Below the pieces are notes generated by a model, which ran no database searches, was not told where the DNA came from, and saw only the letters and a program-made list of their open reading frames with translations. A program made the position numbers and the translations under genes. 64,000 nucleotides of DNA, taken from the NCBI GenBank assembly GCA_045106855.1, contig JBGCFI010000030.1:1-64000 (forward strand), in the 5' to 3' direction. The DNA is from Granulosicoccus sp045106855 (GTDB lineage Bacteria > Pseudomonadota > Gammaproteobacteria > Granulosicoccales > Granulosicoccaceae). This document shows, one piece after another, positions 26,991 through 36,396 of the stretch (within the stretch, counting starts at the first letter, position 1; every line of letters starts with the position of its first letter).

Positions 26991-28778
26991 TTAATAAACG
27001 CGTTGTTTGGGTGGAATGACTTCACACTCGTCAGTGAGTGTGTACATATGAACTGGCCGATAGTCGATGGTTACATTAGCCCTGTCGTCGGTCCAGGTAA
27101 GCGTGTGCTTCATCCAGTTTTCATCGTCGCGATCCTCAAAGTCGTCACGCGCATGAGCGCCGCGACTTTCAGGACGGTTATGAGCGCCATGAATAATGGT
27201 TTGTGCTTGTGCCAGAAGGTTTTCAAGTTCCAGTGTCTCTACAAGATCTGTGTTCCAGATCAGGTTCTTGTCATTGACTACCACATCATCGAACTCATCG
27301 ACGATGCCTCGCATTTTCCCGATCCCTTCGGCAAGGCTGTCTCCGGTGCGAAAGACCGCAGCGTGCTTTTGCATGGTTCGTTGCATACGATCACGTACAT
27401 CTGCCGTCGGCGTCTGGCCTTTGTTGAAGCGGACACGATCCAGGTGACCCAGAGCAGGATCCAGAGAGGATTCTGGTAGTGGCTTGTGAGGCGCGCCGGG
27501 TTTTACCAGCTCTGCGGCTCGCAGGGCCGCCGCCCTGCCGAAAACCACGATATCCAGAAGGGAATTACTGCCGAGTCGATTGGCTCCGTGTACCGATACA
27601 CAAGCCGCTTCACCAATTGCCATAAGACCGGGCACTACTGTATCCGGATCCCCATCTTTCAGCGTAACTACTTCGCCGTGGTAGTTGGTCGGTATACCAC
27701 CCATGTTGTAGTGCACGGTAGGAATAACCGGTATGGGGTTTTTAGTAACATCGATACCGGCAAAGATCTTTGCAGATTCCGAAATACCGGGTAGACGTTT
27801 GTCGATAACATCGCTGCCCAGATGCTGCAGGTTCAGGAATATGTGATCGTTATCGGGTCCGACACCGCGTCCGGCATTGATTTCCATGGTCATGGATCGG
27901 CTGACGACATCGCGCGAGGCAAGGTCTTTTGCATTAGGTGCGTAGCGTTCCATAAAACGCTCACCATCACTGTTAGTCAGATATCCTCCTTCACCACGAA
28001 CTCCTTCAGTGATCAGGACACCTGCTCCATAGATTCCCGTTGGGTGGAATTGTACAAACTCCATGTCCTGCAGAGGCAGGCCGGCGCGAAGTACCATCGC
28101 GTTGCCATCGCCTGTGCAGGTATGAGCCGAAGTCGCCGAGAAAAAAGTTCGGCCACAACCACCTGTTGCCAACACAACCTGATGAGCTCTGAAACGGTGT
28201 AGCTCACCGGTCGCCAGATCGATGGAAACAACCCCGCGACACACGCCATCGTCCATGATGAGGTCGGTGGCAAAATGTTCTATATAAAACTCGGCGTTGT
28301 GTTTCAGTGACTGCTGATAAAGCGTGTGCAGGATGGCGTGTCCTGTTCGGTCGGCAGCAGCACACGTTCTCTGAGCCGTGCCTTCGCCGAAATGGGTTGT
28401 CATACCGCCAAACGGACGTTGATAGATCTTGCCATCGTCTGTTCGAGAAAAGGGTACGCCGAAATGTTCCAGCTCAATGACTGCGGGCATGGCTTCGCGA
28501 CACATGTACTCGATAGAGTCCTGGTCTCCCAGCCAGTCGGAGCCTTTGATGGTGTCGTACATGTGCCACGTCCAGTGGTCTTCACCCATATTACCCAGTG
28601 CCGCACTCATACCGCCTTGTGCGGCGACAGTGTGTGAACGGGTCGGAAATACCTTGGTGATACAGGCTGTCGATAGCCCTTGCGCAGCCATACCCAGGGT
28701 GGCGCGCAGACCCGCGCCGCCTGCTCCTACCACTATGACGTCGTAGCTGTGCTCGATGATCTTGTATGCGTTTGTCAT
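26991..28778 (-). CDS. sdhA: Succinate dehydrogenase flavoprotein subunit
   Basis: A 595-residue SdhA. Motifs are VVGAGGAGLRA (FAD), TRSHTVAAQGGM with the His that takes covalent FAD, FHPTGIYGAG, and HGANRLGSNSLLD. Catalytic residues lie in the usual RDVVSRSM region. It oxidises succinate to fumarate on the cytoplasmic face and is the target of SdhE and of the SDHAF4-like protein encoded at the head of the operon. Length and order are standard. Confidence 0.97.
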   Translation of the reverse strand: MTNAYKIIEHSYDVIVVGAGGAGLRATLGMAAQGLSTACITKVFPTRSHTVAAQGGMSAALGNMGEDHWTWHMYDTIKGSDWLGDQDSIEYMCREAMPAVIELEHFGVPFSRTDDGKIYQRPFGGMTTHFGEGTAQRTCAAADRTGHAILHTLYQQSLKHNAEFYIEHFATDLIMDDGVCRGVVSIDLATGELHRFRAHQVVLATGGCGRTFFSATSAHTCTGDGNAMVLRAGLPLQDMEFVQFHPTGIYGAGVLITEGVRGEGGYLTNSDGERFMERYAPNAKDLASRDVVSRSMTMEINAGRGVGPDNDHIFLNLQHLGSDVIDKRLPGISESAKIFAGIDVTKNPIPVIPTVHYNMGGIPTNYHGEVVTLKDGDPDTVVPGLMAIGEAACVSVHGANRLGSNSLLDIVVFGRAAALRAAELVKPGAPHKPLPESSLDPALGHLDRVRFNKGQTPTADVRDRMQRTMQKHAAVFRTGDSLAEGIGKMRGIVDEFDDVVVNDKNLIWNTDLVETLELENLLAQAQTIIHGAHNRPESRGAHARDDFEDRDDENWMKHTLTWTDDRANVTIDYRPVHMYTLTDECEVIPPKQRVY

Positions 28779-28814
28779 TTTGCTCTGTCAGTCTCAACTG
28801 TCAATGGATACGAG

Positions 28815-29198
28815 TCAGCCGGCGAATGCGATTCGCAGTACCGAGAAGACACCGGTAGTACCGAGTGCCACGGCAATGAAAGTGACCGCTATGATCGCCG
28901 CTGTGCGAGGGCCATGTGACCCGATGTAGTCTTCGATAACGACCTGCAGGCCGAGACGGGAATGGTAAAAACCTGCAGTCATGAACAGAATCATGACGAT
29001 GGCATTAAAGGGTTGTGACAACCACTCTCTAATGGATTGGTAGTCCATGCCGGGAAGTGAGGCAATCGAGAATGCCAGCCATAAAACCAGAGGCACGAGC
29101 GCAATGGCGGTCAGGCGTTGTACCCAGAAGTGGTCAGTGCCTTCTTTGGCGGATCCCAATCCCTTGACGCGCGATAGTGGAGTTCTGAAGTTACTCAT
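28815..29198 (-). CDS. sdhD: Succinate dehydrogenase membrane anchor subunit
   Basis: A 127-residue membrane subunit with three transmembrane segments. It has the RxxGLGSAxEGxxHFWxQRxTA N-terminal pattern and FYHSRLGLQVVIEDY with a haem/quinone-region His. The frame runs to 29255, but ATG 29198 overlaps the sdhC stop by 4 nt (ATGA) and gives the normal N-terminus (MSNFRTPLSRV). Confidence 0.92.
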   Translation of the reverse strand: MSNFRTPLSRVKGLGSAKEGTDHFWVQRLTAIALVPLVLWLAFSIASLPGMDYQSIREWLSQPFNAIVMILFMTAGFYHSRLGLQVVIEDYIGSHGPRTAAIIAVTFIAVALGTTGVFSVLRIAFAG

Positions 29199-29581
29199 GA
29201 TGCTAGTGCCACCATCCACGTTATAACGGATAACACGCCAGCGGCTATCAGACAAACGTTGCCGGATTTTTTGGCGTCTTCAAGATCCAGGCCGCGACCA
29301 ATGTCCCAGAACAGATGTCTGATGCCATTAGCCATGTGGTAATAGAGCGTTATGGTGAATCCGAAAAACACCAGTTTCCCGAACCAGGAGTTGGCTATAC
29401 CTGACACGAACTCATAGCTCTCCGGTGTACCAGCCGCACTGGCGATTAATAAAACCAGTAAAACGATAGCTGCACTGTTAGCAACACCGGTTGCGCGGTG
29501 AGCAATAGACAGATACGCGGTTAAAGGCAACCTGTAGTGTTCCAGGTGTGGAGACAGGGGGCGCTTGTCATTCCAGGCCAT
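29195..29581 (-). CDS. sdhC: Succinate dehydrogenase cytochrome b556 subunit
   Basis: A 128-residue SdhC with three transmembrane segments. It has RPLSPHLEHYRLPL at the N-terminus, SIAHRATG (quinone and haem region) and the HMANGIRHLFWD signature with the haem His. It begins the sdhCDAB run and is followed by sdhD with a 4-nt overlap. The 161-nt gap upstream separates it from the SDHAF4-like gene. Confidence 0.95.
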   Translation of the reverse strand: MAWNDKRPLSPHLEHYRLPLTAYLSIAHRATGVANSAAIVLLVLLIASAAGTPESYEFVSGIANSWFGKLVFFGFTITLYYHMANGIRHLFWDIGRGLDLEDAKKSGNVCLIAAGVLSVITWMVALAS

Positions 29582-29742
29582 ACGTTTATATCCAGTAAAA
29601 GTTAAAGTTCATCAGGCAAATCCAACGGGCGAGTGCGACAGGGCACAAGCATGTTCCAAGCCTTTGTCTACCCCGTGTTACTTACGCAAAGTTCGTTAGT
29701 TAGCAAAACCAGAGTCTTTACGAGTAAAACAAGGTCAACACA

Positions 29743-29970
29743 CTAAAAATCGGTACAACGTCCTTTCTTCTCCCAGTCTCCATATCGGGTGGGCTCGGGA
29801 CCTTTCTGACCACCATGCTCATCAGGACGATTTTCTGGTAGGTCACTCCCAGGCGCTTCTGCATCCTGTGCAATGTGCTTGGGTGTATCCTTGCGCTGAG
29901 CCTCACCGCTCCCGTCTTCAATGCTATGGTCTGGTGTATTGTCAGGCTTGGTCTTGTCGTTTTGGGGCAC
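29743..29970 (-). CDS. SDHAF4-like succinate dehydrogenase assembly factor (DUF1674)
   Basis: The C-terminus of this frame is GPEPTRYGDWEKKGRCTDF, the signature of the DUF1674/SDHAF4 family. In mitochondria SDHAF4 binds flavinylated SdhA and helps it join SdhB. Here the gene lies directly upstream of sdhC on the same strand. The N-terminal part is polar and low in complexity. The start is uncertain: GTG 29970 (75 residues) is chosen because family members are short, with TTG 30018 as the alternative. The frame runs up to 30108, but that would leave no room for the divergent ygfZ promoter. Confidence 0.75.
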   Translation of the reverse strand: MPQNDKTKPDNTPDHSIEDGSGEAQRKDTPKHIAQDAEAPGSDLPENRPDEHGGQKGPEPTRYGDWEKKGRCTDF

Positions 29971-30133
29971 AGATCTGGTTCCGGTTTTCGCTTTCCATCG
30001 TCTTATGACTTGATGCAAATCATACCATTTGTGCGGCGCAACATGACGCGAATGGCACGGTATAGTACTGATACGTAAACAGTATGGGTTTGACAGATAC
30101 AAATTCATACATAAATTGCAGGAACAAAGAACA

Positions 30134-31201
30134 ATGTGTAGAGAATGGCTTGAAATGCTGCATGCGTCGGGTATTGGGAATACATCTGTGCATGATGCAC
30201 CGGTGGAGCTAAACGCTTACGTAACGTCAGATAAAGCGCAGTTAAGCGACCTCTCCAGTCAAACGATTTATGAAGTAACTGGTGCGGATGCCGCAGCCTT
30301 TCTGCAGGGACAGTTTTGTAACGATATCGCGAAGGTGTCATCAACTCAGGCGCAAATAACAGGGTATTGCACCCCCAAGGGACGATTACTTGCCTTGCCA
30401 ACAATCGTCGGCTTTGAATGCGGCTACAGGATGCTGGTTCCGGTTGATATCGCGCCTGCTTTCATCAAACGTCTGAGTATGTTTGTCATGCGCTCGGATG
30501 TTGTTATCAGGGAATTGTCAGATTGGGTCGCCGTTGGAATCACAGCGACACCCTCCGGCGAACTTGGACAGATAAGCGCAAGTGCAGGTACCTCGCCTGT
30601 TGGTGTTTTGTCGGTGGCCACGGGTGAAAATATGCAGCTGGTTCGCTGGCACGACGACAATAGCTCTGGCCAGCCCAGGGCTCGCTATCTGAGGCTGGCA
30701 ACGGTCTCAGAGCAGTTGACGTTGTGGCACGCAGCTGTCAAAGCGGATAAGCGTTCCTCGCGCACTTGGCGACTGGCAGATATATCCGCTGGTATACCTG
30801 GCATCACTGGCGGTGTTGTTGAAGCATTTGTTCCACAAATGGTCAACCTTCAACTTATCAATGGTCTGAGTTTTACCAAAGGCTGTTACCCGGGGCAGGA
30901 GATTGTCGCAAGGATGCAGTATCTGGGAAAACTGAAACGCCATATGCGGATATTCAGGCTTTCTCTGGACGAGTTGACAGAGGATATTTCTGACGCACTT
31001 GTCCCGGGTAAGGCGCTGGCCGCGGGCACTGATGAAAATGCGGGTATTGTGGTTGATGCCATGCCCTTATCTTCGACCTCTGCCATGGTGCTTGCGGTGA
31101 CAAAAGTGACGACAGCAGGCGCGGCGGATTTCTCACTCGCTGCATCTCCTCTGGAACCCGTGGGCATGCCCTATGAATTGCCCTCGCTGGACGTTGCCTA
31201 G
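30134..31201 (+). CDS. ygfZ: YgfZ-like folate-binding Fe-S cluster protein
   Basis: A 355-residue YgfZ/IBA57-type protein of the GcvT fold. The signature KGCYPGQEIVARM with the essential Cys is at about residue 255, and FLQGQFCNDI and YCTPKGRLLA mark the N-terminal folate-binding domain. YgfZ helps maintain Fe-S enzymes such as MiaB and SdhB partners, so its place opposite the sdh operon is fitting. TTG 30116 is an alternative start; ATG 30134 gives MCREWLEML. The next gene starts at the last base of its stop codon. Confidence 0.88.
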   Translation: MCREWLEMLHASGIGNTSVHDAPVELNAYVTSDKAQLSDLSSQTIYEVTGADAAAFLQGQFCNDIAKVSSTQAQITGYCTPKGRLLALPTIVGFECGYRMLVPVDIAPAFIKRLSMFVMRSDVVIRELSDWVAVGITATPSGELGQISASAGTSPVGVLSVATGENMQLVRWHDDNSSGQPRARYLRLATVSEQLTLWHAAVKADKRSSRTWRLADISAGIPGITGGVVEAFVPQMVNLQLINGLSFTKGCYPGQEIVARMQYLGKLKRHMRIFRLSLDELTEDISDALVPGKALAAGTDENAGIVVDAMPLSSTSAMVLAVTKVTTAGAADFSLAASPLEPVGMPYELPSLDVA

Positions 31202-31512
31202 TGCCGCTCATTTACCGGGCAGCCAATCTGGTCGAGGCACAGTTGGTTGTTGATGAACTCAAGGCAGGTGGCATGCAGGCACATGTAACGGGTTCCTATC
31301 TTAGTGGTGCGATCGGTGAATTGCCGCCCACCGAGGTCATCGGCGTCTGGCTGGCACAGGAGCAGCACAGGCAACGCGCGCGGAGCATTATTGACGACTT
31401 TGAAGTGAGTCGATTGAGATGTGAAGCCGATTGGTACTGCTCACATTGTCATGAAACCGTGGGTAGAGAGTTCGGTGCGTGCTGGAATTGCGGCGTAAGT
31501 AAACCCGTCTGA
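31201..31512 (+). CDS. DUF2007 domain protein with zinc ribbon
   Basis: A 103-residue protein. The first ~70 residues (MPLIYRAANLVEAQLVVDELKAGGM...) match the DUF2007 putative signal-transducing domain, in which a short ferredoxin-like fold recurs. The C-terminus has CSHC and CWNC pairs, a zinc ribbon. It starts at GTG 31201, overlapping the ygfZ TAG by 1 nt, so the two are translationally coupled. Function is not known. Confidence 0.75.
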   Translation: MPLIYRAANLVEAQLVVDELKAGGMQAHVTGSYLSGAIGELPPTEVIGVWLAQEQHRQRARSIIDDFEVSRLRCEADWYCSHCHETVGREFGACWNCGVSKPV

Positions 31513-31562
31513 TACTCATGCGGCTAGAGCGGAAGATGCGGTTTCAGGCCAACCATTGAGCG

Positions 31563-32456
31563 TCAGTGCAGTAACGCGAATAACTTGCGGCGATACTGAC
31601 CCACCAGTGGATCATCACCCAGTACATTGAATAAGGCAAGCAGCCTTGCGCGCGGAGCACCCTCGTTGTATGTCGGATCAACCTGCACCAGCTTGAGCAG
31701 GTGGTCCATTGCGCTCTGGATATTACCAGCCAGTGCCTCTGCGATAGCCAGGTTGTAACGTGTATCCGAGCTTTCGGGATTTTTATCAAGCTCTGTCTGG
31801 AGGCTTTGTGGCGTCAGACTTGTATCGCTTTCACGTGCTATCTCAAGAATGCCTGATAAACGTAAGGCCTGGGCGCCGTCACGGACGGATTCCGGCAGGG
31901 CTTTCAGGCAGCTTTCAGCGGTCTCTACATCTCCGGTACTGACGCAAACCTGGCCCAGTGCCAGCAGAATTTCAGTATTTTCCGGATCTTCTGCCTGGGC
32001 GGCACTCAGCATTTGCTTGGCAGCGTCAGGTTGTCCCTGTTCAAAAAGAGCCATGGCCGTCATTACGACGCTCTCTTCGGCAGGTTCGTCGCTGGATTCT
32101 TCTGCGGGCAGGGCAGGTCCAACATTAGCCTCAAGAAAGGCGCGTACTTCTGATTCGGGCAATGCCCCCATGAATTCGTTGACCAATTGACGATCCTTGA
32201 ACAGTTTGACCGTCGGGAGGCTGCGAATGCCCAGCTGCTGCGCAATGCCGGGATGGGCTTCGGTATCGAGTTTGGCGAGGATGAACGCACCGTTAAATTC
32301 AATGGCAAGCTTTTCGAGGATTGGCATGAGCGCTTTACACGGCTCGCACCAGTCCGCCCAGAAATCGACCAGGACCGGCGTTGTGTCAGAGGCTTCGACC
32401 ACCACTTGCATGAAGTTCTGTTCATCAAGTTGAACAATGAATGGAGAGTCGGTCAT
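31563..32456 (-). CDS. cnoX: Thioredoxin-TPR chaperedoxin (CnoX/YbbN type)
   Basis: A 297-residue protein with a thioredoxin domain (1-~110) carrying WCEPCK and a tetratricopeptide region (~125-297) with ALFEQGQPDAAKQML and similar units. CnoX/YbbN proteins hold oxidation-sensitive substrates and hand them to GroEL. E. coli CnoX lacks the second active-site Cys. Here CxxC is complete, so redox activity is possible. It is divergent from parE, with about 145 nt between them. Confidence 0.85.
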   Translation of the reverse strand: MTDSPFIVQLDEQNFMQVVVEASDTTPVLVDFWADWCEPCKALMPILEKLAIEFNGAFILAKLDTEAHPGIAQQLGIRSLPTVKLFKDRQLVNEFMGALPESEVRAFLEANVGPALPAEESSDEPAEESVVMTAMALFEQGQPDAAKQMLSAAQAEDPENTEILLALGQVCVSTGDVETAESCLKALPESVRDGAQALRLSGILEIARESDTSLTPQSLQTELDKNPESSDTRYNLAIAEALAGNIQSAMDHLLKLVQVDPTYNEGAPRARLLALFNVLGDDPLVGQYRRKLFALLH

Positions 32457-32601
32457 GAGTCGCTTTACGTGTTGGTTGTTCGGATACGCTAAGTGTGTCG
32501 CCTAAGACGTCTTTATTCAAGAGCTAACAGTACTGAAAGAGCGGCGCAGGCTTTGGCGATAAGCTACACTTTGCGCGTTAACCGACATCGACTGCCTTAT
32601 T

Positions 32602-34491
32602 GTGAGTGATCAATACAACGCCTCGTCAATCGAGGTCCTCAGTGGCCTTGACCCTGTCCGCAAACGACCGGGCATGTATACCGATACACAACGCCCCAAT
32701 CATCTGGCGCAGGAAGTCATCGATAATAGTGTCGATGAAGCCCTGGCTGGGCATGCGACCGACATCCGCGTCACCCTGTTCAAGGACGGCTCTCTGGAAG
32801 TCGTCGATGACGGACGTGGAATGCCTGTGGATATGCATCCCAAGCTGAAAAAGCCGGGTGTGGAGGTTATCCTGACGACGTTGCATGCAGGTGGCAAGTT
32901 TTCCAATGATAACTACCGGTTTTCCGGAGGTTTGCACGGTGTCGGTGTGTCGGTGGTCAACGCATTGTCAAAAAAGCTCATCGTCACAATCCGCAGGAAG
33001 GGCCGGGAATATACCGCAAGCTTCAAGAACGGCAATGTCGGCGACAAGCTAAAGGCCACGGGCTCTGTCGGTCAGCGCAACACCGGAACCAGCATTCGCT
33101 TCTGGCCAGACAAGAAATATTTCGATTCAGATAAAATTTCTCTGACCCGTCTGCGCCACCTGCTTCGTGCCAAGGCGGTTCTGTGTCCGCGTTTGCGTGT
33201 CCGTTTGCTCGATGAAGCCAGCGGTGAAAAGGACGAGTGGTTCTACGAAGATGGATTGGTGGACTATTTGAATGGGGCTGTGGAGGGATTTGAACGTATT
33301 CCCGAAACACCTTTGTCCGCCAGCATGAGCTCCAGTACCGAATTAGCTGACTGGGCTGTAGTCTGGTTGCCCGAAGGCGGGGAGGGCGTGACAGAGAGCT
33401 ATGTCAATCTTGTGCCCACCGCACAGGGTGGAACTCATGTAAACGGCCTGCGTACCGGTCTGACCGATGCAGTGCGAGACTTCGCCGATTTCAGAAACCT
33501 GCTGCCTCGCGGAGTAAAAATAGCGCCGGAAGATGTCTGGGACAAAGTCAATTATGTTTTGTCTGTCAAGCTGGAAGATCCCCAGTTTTCAGGACAGACC
33601 AAAGAGCGATTGTCTTCGCGAGAATGTGTCCCGTTTATTTCGGGTGTCGTGAAAGACCACACCGCCCAATGGTTGAATCAACATCCGGAAAGTGGCGATC
33701 AAATAGCCAACCTGGCCATCGCCAGTGCCCAGGCGCGCGCCCGAAGTGGCAAAAAGGTGGTTCGCAAAAAGCTAACCAGTGGTCCAGCGCTGCCGGGTAA
33801 GCTGGCTGACTGCAGTTCAACCGACCTTAACCTGACTGAGCTTTTTCTAGTCGAAGGGGACTCTGCGGGTGGATCGGCCAAGCAGGCGCGAGATCGTACG
33901 TTCCAGGCCATCATGCCACTGCGAGGAAAAATCCTGAATACCTGGGAGGCGGAACGGGATCAGATACTGGGTTCGCAAGAGGTTCACGATATATCTGTGG
34001 CTATCGGCATGGAACCGGGCTCTACAGATCTCTCCAAACTTCGTTACGGTAAAATTTGCATACTTGCCGATGCGGATTCCGATGGCGCTCATATTGCCAC
34101 CTTGCTCTGTGCCTTGTTTGTTCGACACTTTAGAACACTGGTGCAGGAAGGGCATGTTTACATCGCAATGCCACCCTTGTACCGGGTAGATGTAGGCAAA
34201 CAGGTGTTTTACGCTGTCGATGATGCGGAACGGCAGGGAATCATGGCGCGAATCGAGGCTGAGAAACTCAAAGGCAAGGTATCTGTGACCCGTTTTAAAG
34301 GTCTTGGTGAGATGAATCCCATGCAGCTTCGCGAAACATCAGTAGCCCCGGATACGCGACGTCTCGTTCGTTTGACAGTCGCAGATGGTGACGCTACCAA
34401 TTCCATGATGGATATGATGCTTGCAAAAAAACGTGCAGGGGACAGAAAGCGCTGGCTCGAAAACAAGGGAGATCTGGCAGACGTACAATAG
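32602..34491 (+). CDS. parE: DNA topoisomerase IV subunit B
   Basis: A 629-residue GyrB/ParE ATPase subunit. Motifs include VRKRPGMYT, EVIDNSVDEA (ATP/Mg), FSGGLHGVGVSVVNALS, the TOPRIM glutamate in LVEGDSAGGSAKQARDR, and DADSDGAH. Length (629) and the absence of the GyrB insert point to ParE. The start is GTG 32602. It decatenates chromosomes with ParC, which is not in the window. Confidence 0.96.
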   Translation: MSDQYNASSIEVLSGLDPVRKRPGMYTDTQRPNHLAQEVIDNSVDEALAGHATDIRVTLFKDGSLEVVDDGRGMPVDMHPKLKKPGVEVILTTLHAGGKFSNDNYRFSGGLHGVGVSVVNALSKKLIVTIRRKGREYTASFKNGNVGDKLKATGSVGQRNTGTSIRFWPDKKYFDSDKISLTRLRHLLRAKAVLCPRLRVRLLDEASGEKDEWFYEDGLVDYLNGAVEGFERIPETPLSASMSSSTELADWAVVWLPEGGEGVTESYVNLVPTAQGGTHVNGLRTGLTDAVRDFADFRNLLPRGVKIAPEDVWDKVNYVLSVKLEDPQFSGQTKERLSSRECVPFISGVVKDHTAQWLNQHPESGDQIANLAIASAQARARSGKKVVRKKLTSGPALPGKLADCSSTDLNLTELFLVEGDSAGGSAKQARDRTFQAIMPLRGKILNTWEAERDQILGSQEVHDISVAIGMEPGSTDLSKLRYGKICILADADSDGAHIATLLCALFVRHFRTLVQEGHVYIAMPPLYRVDVGKQVFYAVDDAERQGIMARIEAEKLKGKVSVTRFKGLGEMNPMQLRETSVAPDTRRLVRLTVADGDATNSMMDMMLAKKRAGDRKRWLENKGDLADVQ

Positions 34492-34750
34492 AGTTGAAGA
34501 CAGATTTGATAAACTCTTGTACCGGCCCGTATGGTGCCGATGCAACGCCAATCGATATATCGGATCTCATTGCATGACATAACGTAGTTGATGCACTGTT
34601 CTGCCGTTTTCATTCCTGGTTATTAGGCCGTAAGCGCAGCCCTTGGATATTTATTTCACAGGGTATGTCGATTTTGCCGACGCTGGTTCGTCTACAGGGT
34701 ACGCAGGCAATATCAGGATTGTCGCGACATCAACGAACAGGAGTATGAAA

Positions 34751-35101
34751 ATGCAATATATGTGTCTTATTTATTCTGCTGAAGGACAGGGGCCAGCGCC
34801 AGGTACAGAGGCATGGGGTGATTACATCAAGGCGTACCAGGCATTCTCCAAGCAGTGCGTGGATGGTGGTGTAATGAAGGCAGGTGATGCCTTGCAACCT
34901 GTTTCGACGGCCACGACCGTGACACGGGAGAATGGCAAGGTCGAAATCACGGATGGACCGTTTGCTGAAACCAAGGAGCAGTTAGGAGGATATTATCTGC
35001 TGGATTGCAAGGATCTCGATGAAGCCCTGGACTACGCGGCACGTATTCCTACCGCAGAACACGGTCGTGTGGAAGTTCGACCGGTTGTCATCTGGGATTA
35101 G
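34751..35101 (+). CDS. DGPF/YCII-related protein (ECF sigma partner)
   Basis: A 116-residue protein of the YCII superfamily with the DGPFAETKEQLGGYYLLD signature, hence DGPF type. It folds as a small alpha/beta dimer whose substrate is unknown. ATG 34751 (MQYMCLIYSA) sits 7 nt after AGGAG; ATG 34745 is too close to that site. Genes of this type are co-located with ECF42 sigma factors and are taken to be their regulatory targets. The sigma gene begins 23 nt downstream here. Confidence 0.85.
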   Translation: MQYMCLIYSAEGQGPAPGTEAWGDYIKAYQAFSKQCVDGGVMKAGDALQPVSTATTVTRENGKVEITDGPFAETKEQLGGYYLLDCKDLDEALDYAARIPTAEHGRVEVRPVVIWD

Positions 35102-35124
35102 TTTCTGATCGGATTTTGGTCGCA

Positions 35125-36396
35125 ATGCTCCCCCCGTTCCAGTTGGATCAGGCCGTTAACAGACTGGTCCGAGAGGAATGGGGACGCATTCTGGCTGCAT
35201 TGCTGGCCAGTACTGGCAACCTTCAGCTTGCCGAGGATGCTTTGCAGGATGCTATCGAAGTAGCACTGGTAAAGTGGAACGAGCATGGTCTGCCCTCTGA
35301 GCCTGCAGCATGGCTGCTGACAACGGCGCGACGCAAAGCCATCGATCACTATCGCCGTCAATCAACGCTTATGAAAGTGCAGCCAGCGATTGCCTATGAA
35401 CTGGAGATGGAGGCCGCCGAATCACAGGATAGGGCCGGCGAGCTGGTCGATGTTGTTATCCCGGACAAACGTCTGGAATTGATTTTCACGTGCTGTCACC
35501 CCGCACTGGATTGGAAAACAAGGGTGGCCCTGACGCTGCGCACCTTGGGAGGTCTTACGACCGAAGAAATTGCCAGAGCCTTTCTCGACAAGCCCGGTAC
35601 AATGGCGCAACGCTTGGTACGTGCTCGAAACAAGATCGCAGTAGCCGGCATCGGTTTCGAGTTACCCGATAAAAGTTGCTTAAGTGAACGTCTTGATGGC
35701 GTGTTGTCAGTGATCTATTTCATCTTTAACGAAGGGTATGCAGCGACGGGTAATTCTCACGAGCTGCGGTCAAGTCTTGGCGATGAGGCGGTTCGCCTTG
35801 GTAGAGTCATGCATGTATTGTTGCCCGACAAAGCCGAGGTCACAGGGCTACTGGCTCTTATGTTGTTGCACGACTCTCGGCGAGCGGCACGCTTATCAAA
35901 CAAGGGTGGATTCATTTCGCTGGAGCAGCAGGACAGATCACTTTGGGATAGACCAAAAATTTCGGAAGGTCTTAGCCTGCTCACTAGCGCAATGGATTTG
36001 CGTGCTCCGGGCCCGTACCAGATCCAGGCGGCGATTAGTGCACTTCATGCTCAAGCGCCGGATTGGAACTCTACCGATTGGAACCAGATCGTTGCACTTT
36101 ATGAGGGTTTGTACGTATTCCTTCCTTCGCCTGTCATCAAGGTTAATCACGCGGTGGCATTATCCTTTGCGCAAACACCGTTAGTGGCGTTGGAAGTCTT
36201 GGAGACGTTGCAATGTGATCCATCGATAATGCAGTATCAACCTTATTACGTTGCGCACGCCGACTTGATGTTTCGCGCGGGTCAGATTGACAAAGCTATT
36301 AAGTACCTGAGCCAGGCCATTGCCTTGTCAGAGAGTGAAGCGGACCGTGAGCATTTGCGAAAGCGACTCAATGAAATGAGGGCGGGAACAAGTTAG
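35125..36396 (+). CDS. ECF42-type extracytoplasmic sigma factor with C-terminal TPR-like extension
   Basis: A 423-residue sigma factor. Region 2 (LLASTGNLQLAEDALQDA... WLLTTARRKAIDHYRRQ) and region 4 (RLELIFTCCHPALDWKTRVAL ... TTEEIARAF) occupy the first ~190 residues. A ~230-residue helical extension (ERLDGVLSVIYFIFNEGYAA... PSPVIKVNHAVALSFAQ, ALEVLETL) resembles tetratricopeptide repeats and is characteristic of the ECF42 group. There is no anti-sigma gene nearby. The DGPF gene upstream is the usual partner. ATG 35125 was chosen over TTG 35116. Its stop overlaps that of the convergent roadblock-like gene. Confidence 0.85.
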   Translation: MLPPFQLDQAVNRLVREEWGRILAALLASTGNLQLAEDALQDAIEVALVKWNEHGLPSEPAAWLLTTARRKAIDHYRRQSTLMKVQPAIAYELEMEAAESQDRAGELVDVVIPDKRLELIFTCCHPALDWKTRVALTLRTLGGLTTEEIARAFLDKPGTMAQRLVRARNKIAVAGIGFELPDKSCLSERLDGVLSVIYFIFNEGYAATGNSHELRSSLGDEAVRLGRVMHVLLPDKAEVTGLLALMLLHDSRRAARLSNKGGFISLEQQDRSLWDRPKISEGLSLLTSAMDLRAPGPYQIQAAISALHAQAPDWNSTDWNQIVALYEGLYVFLPSPVIKVNHAVALSFAQTPLVALEVLETLQCDPSIMQYQPYYVAHADLMFRAGQIDKAIKYLSQAIALSESEADREHLRKRLNEMRAGTS

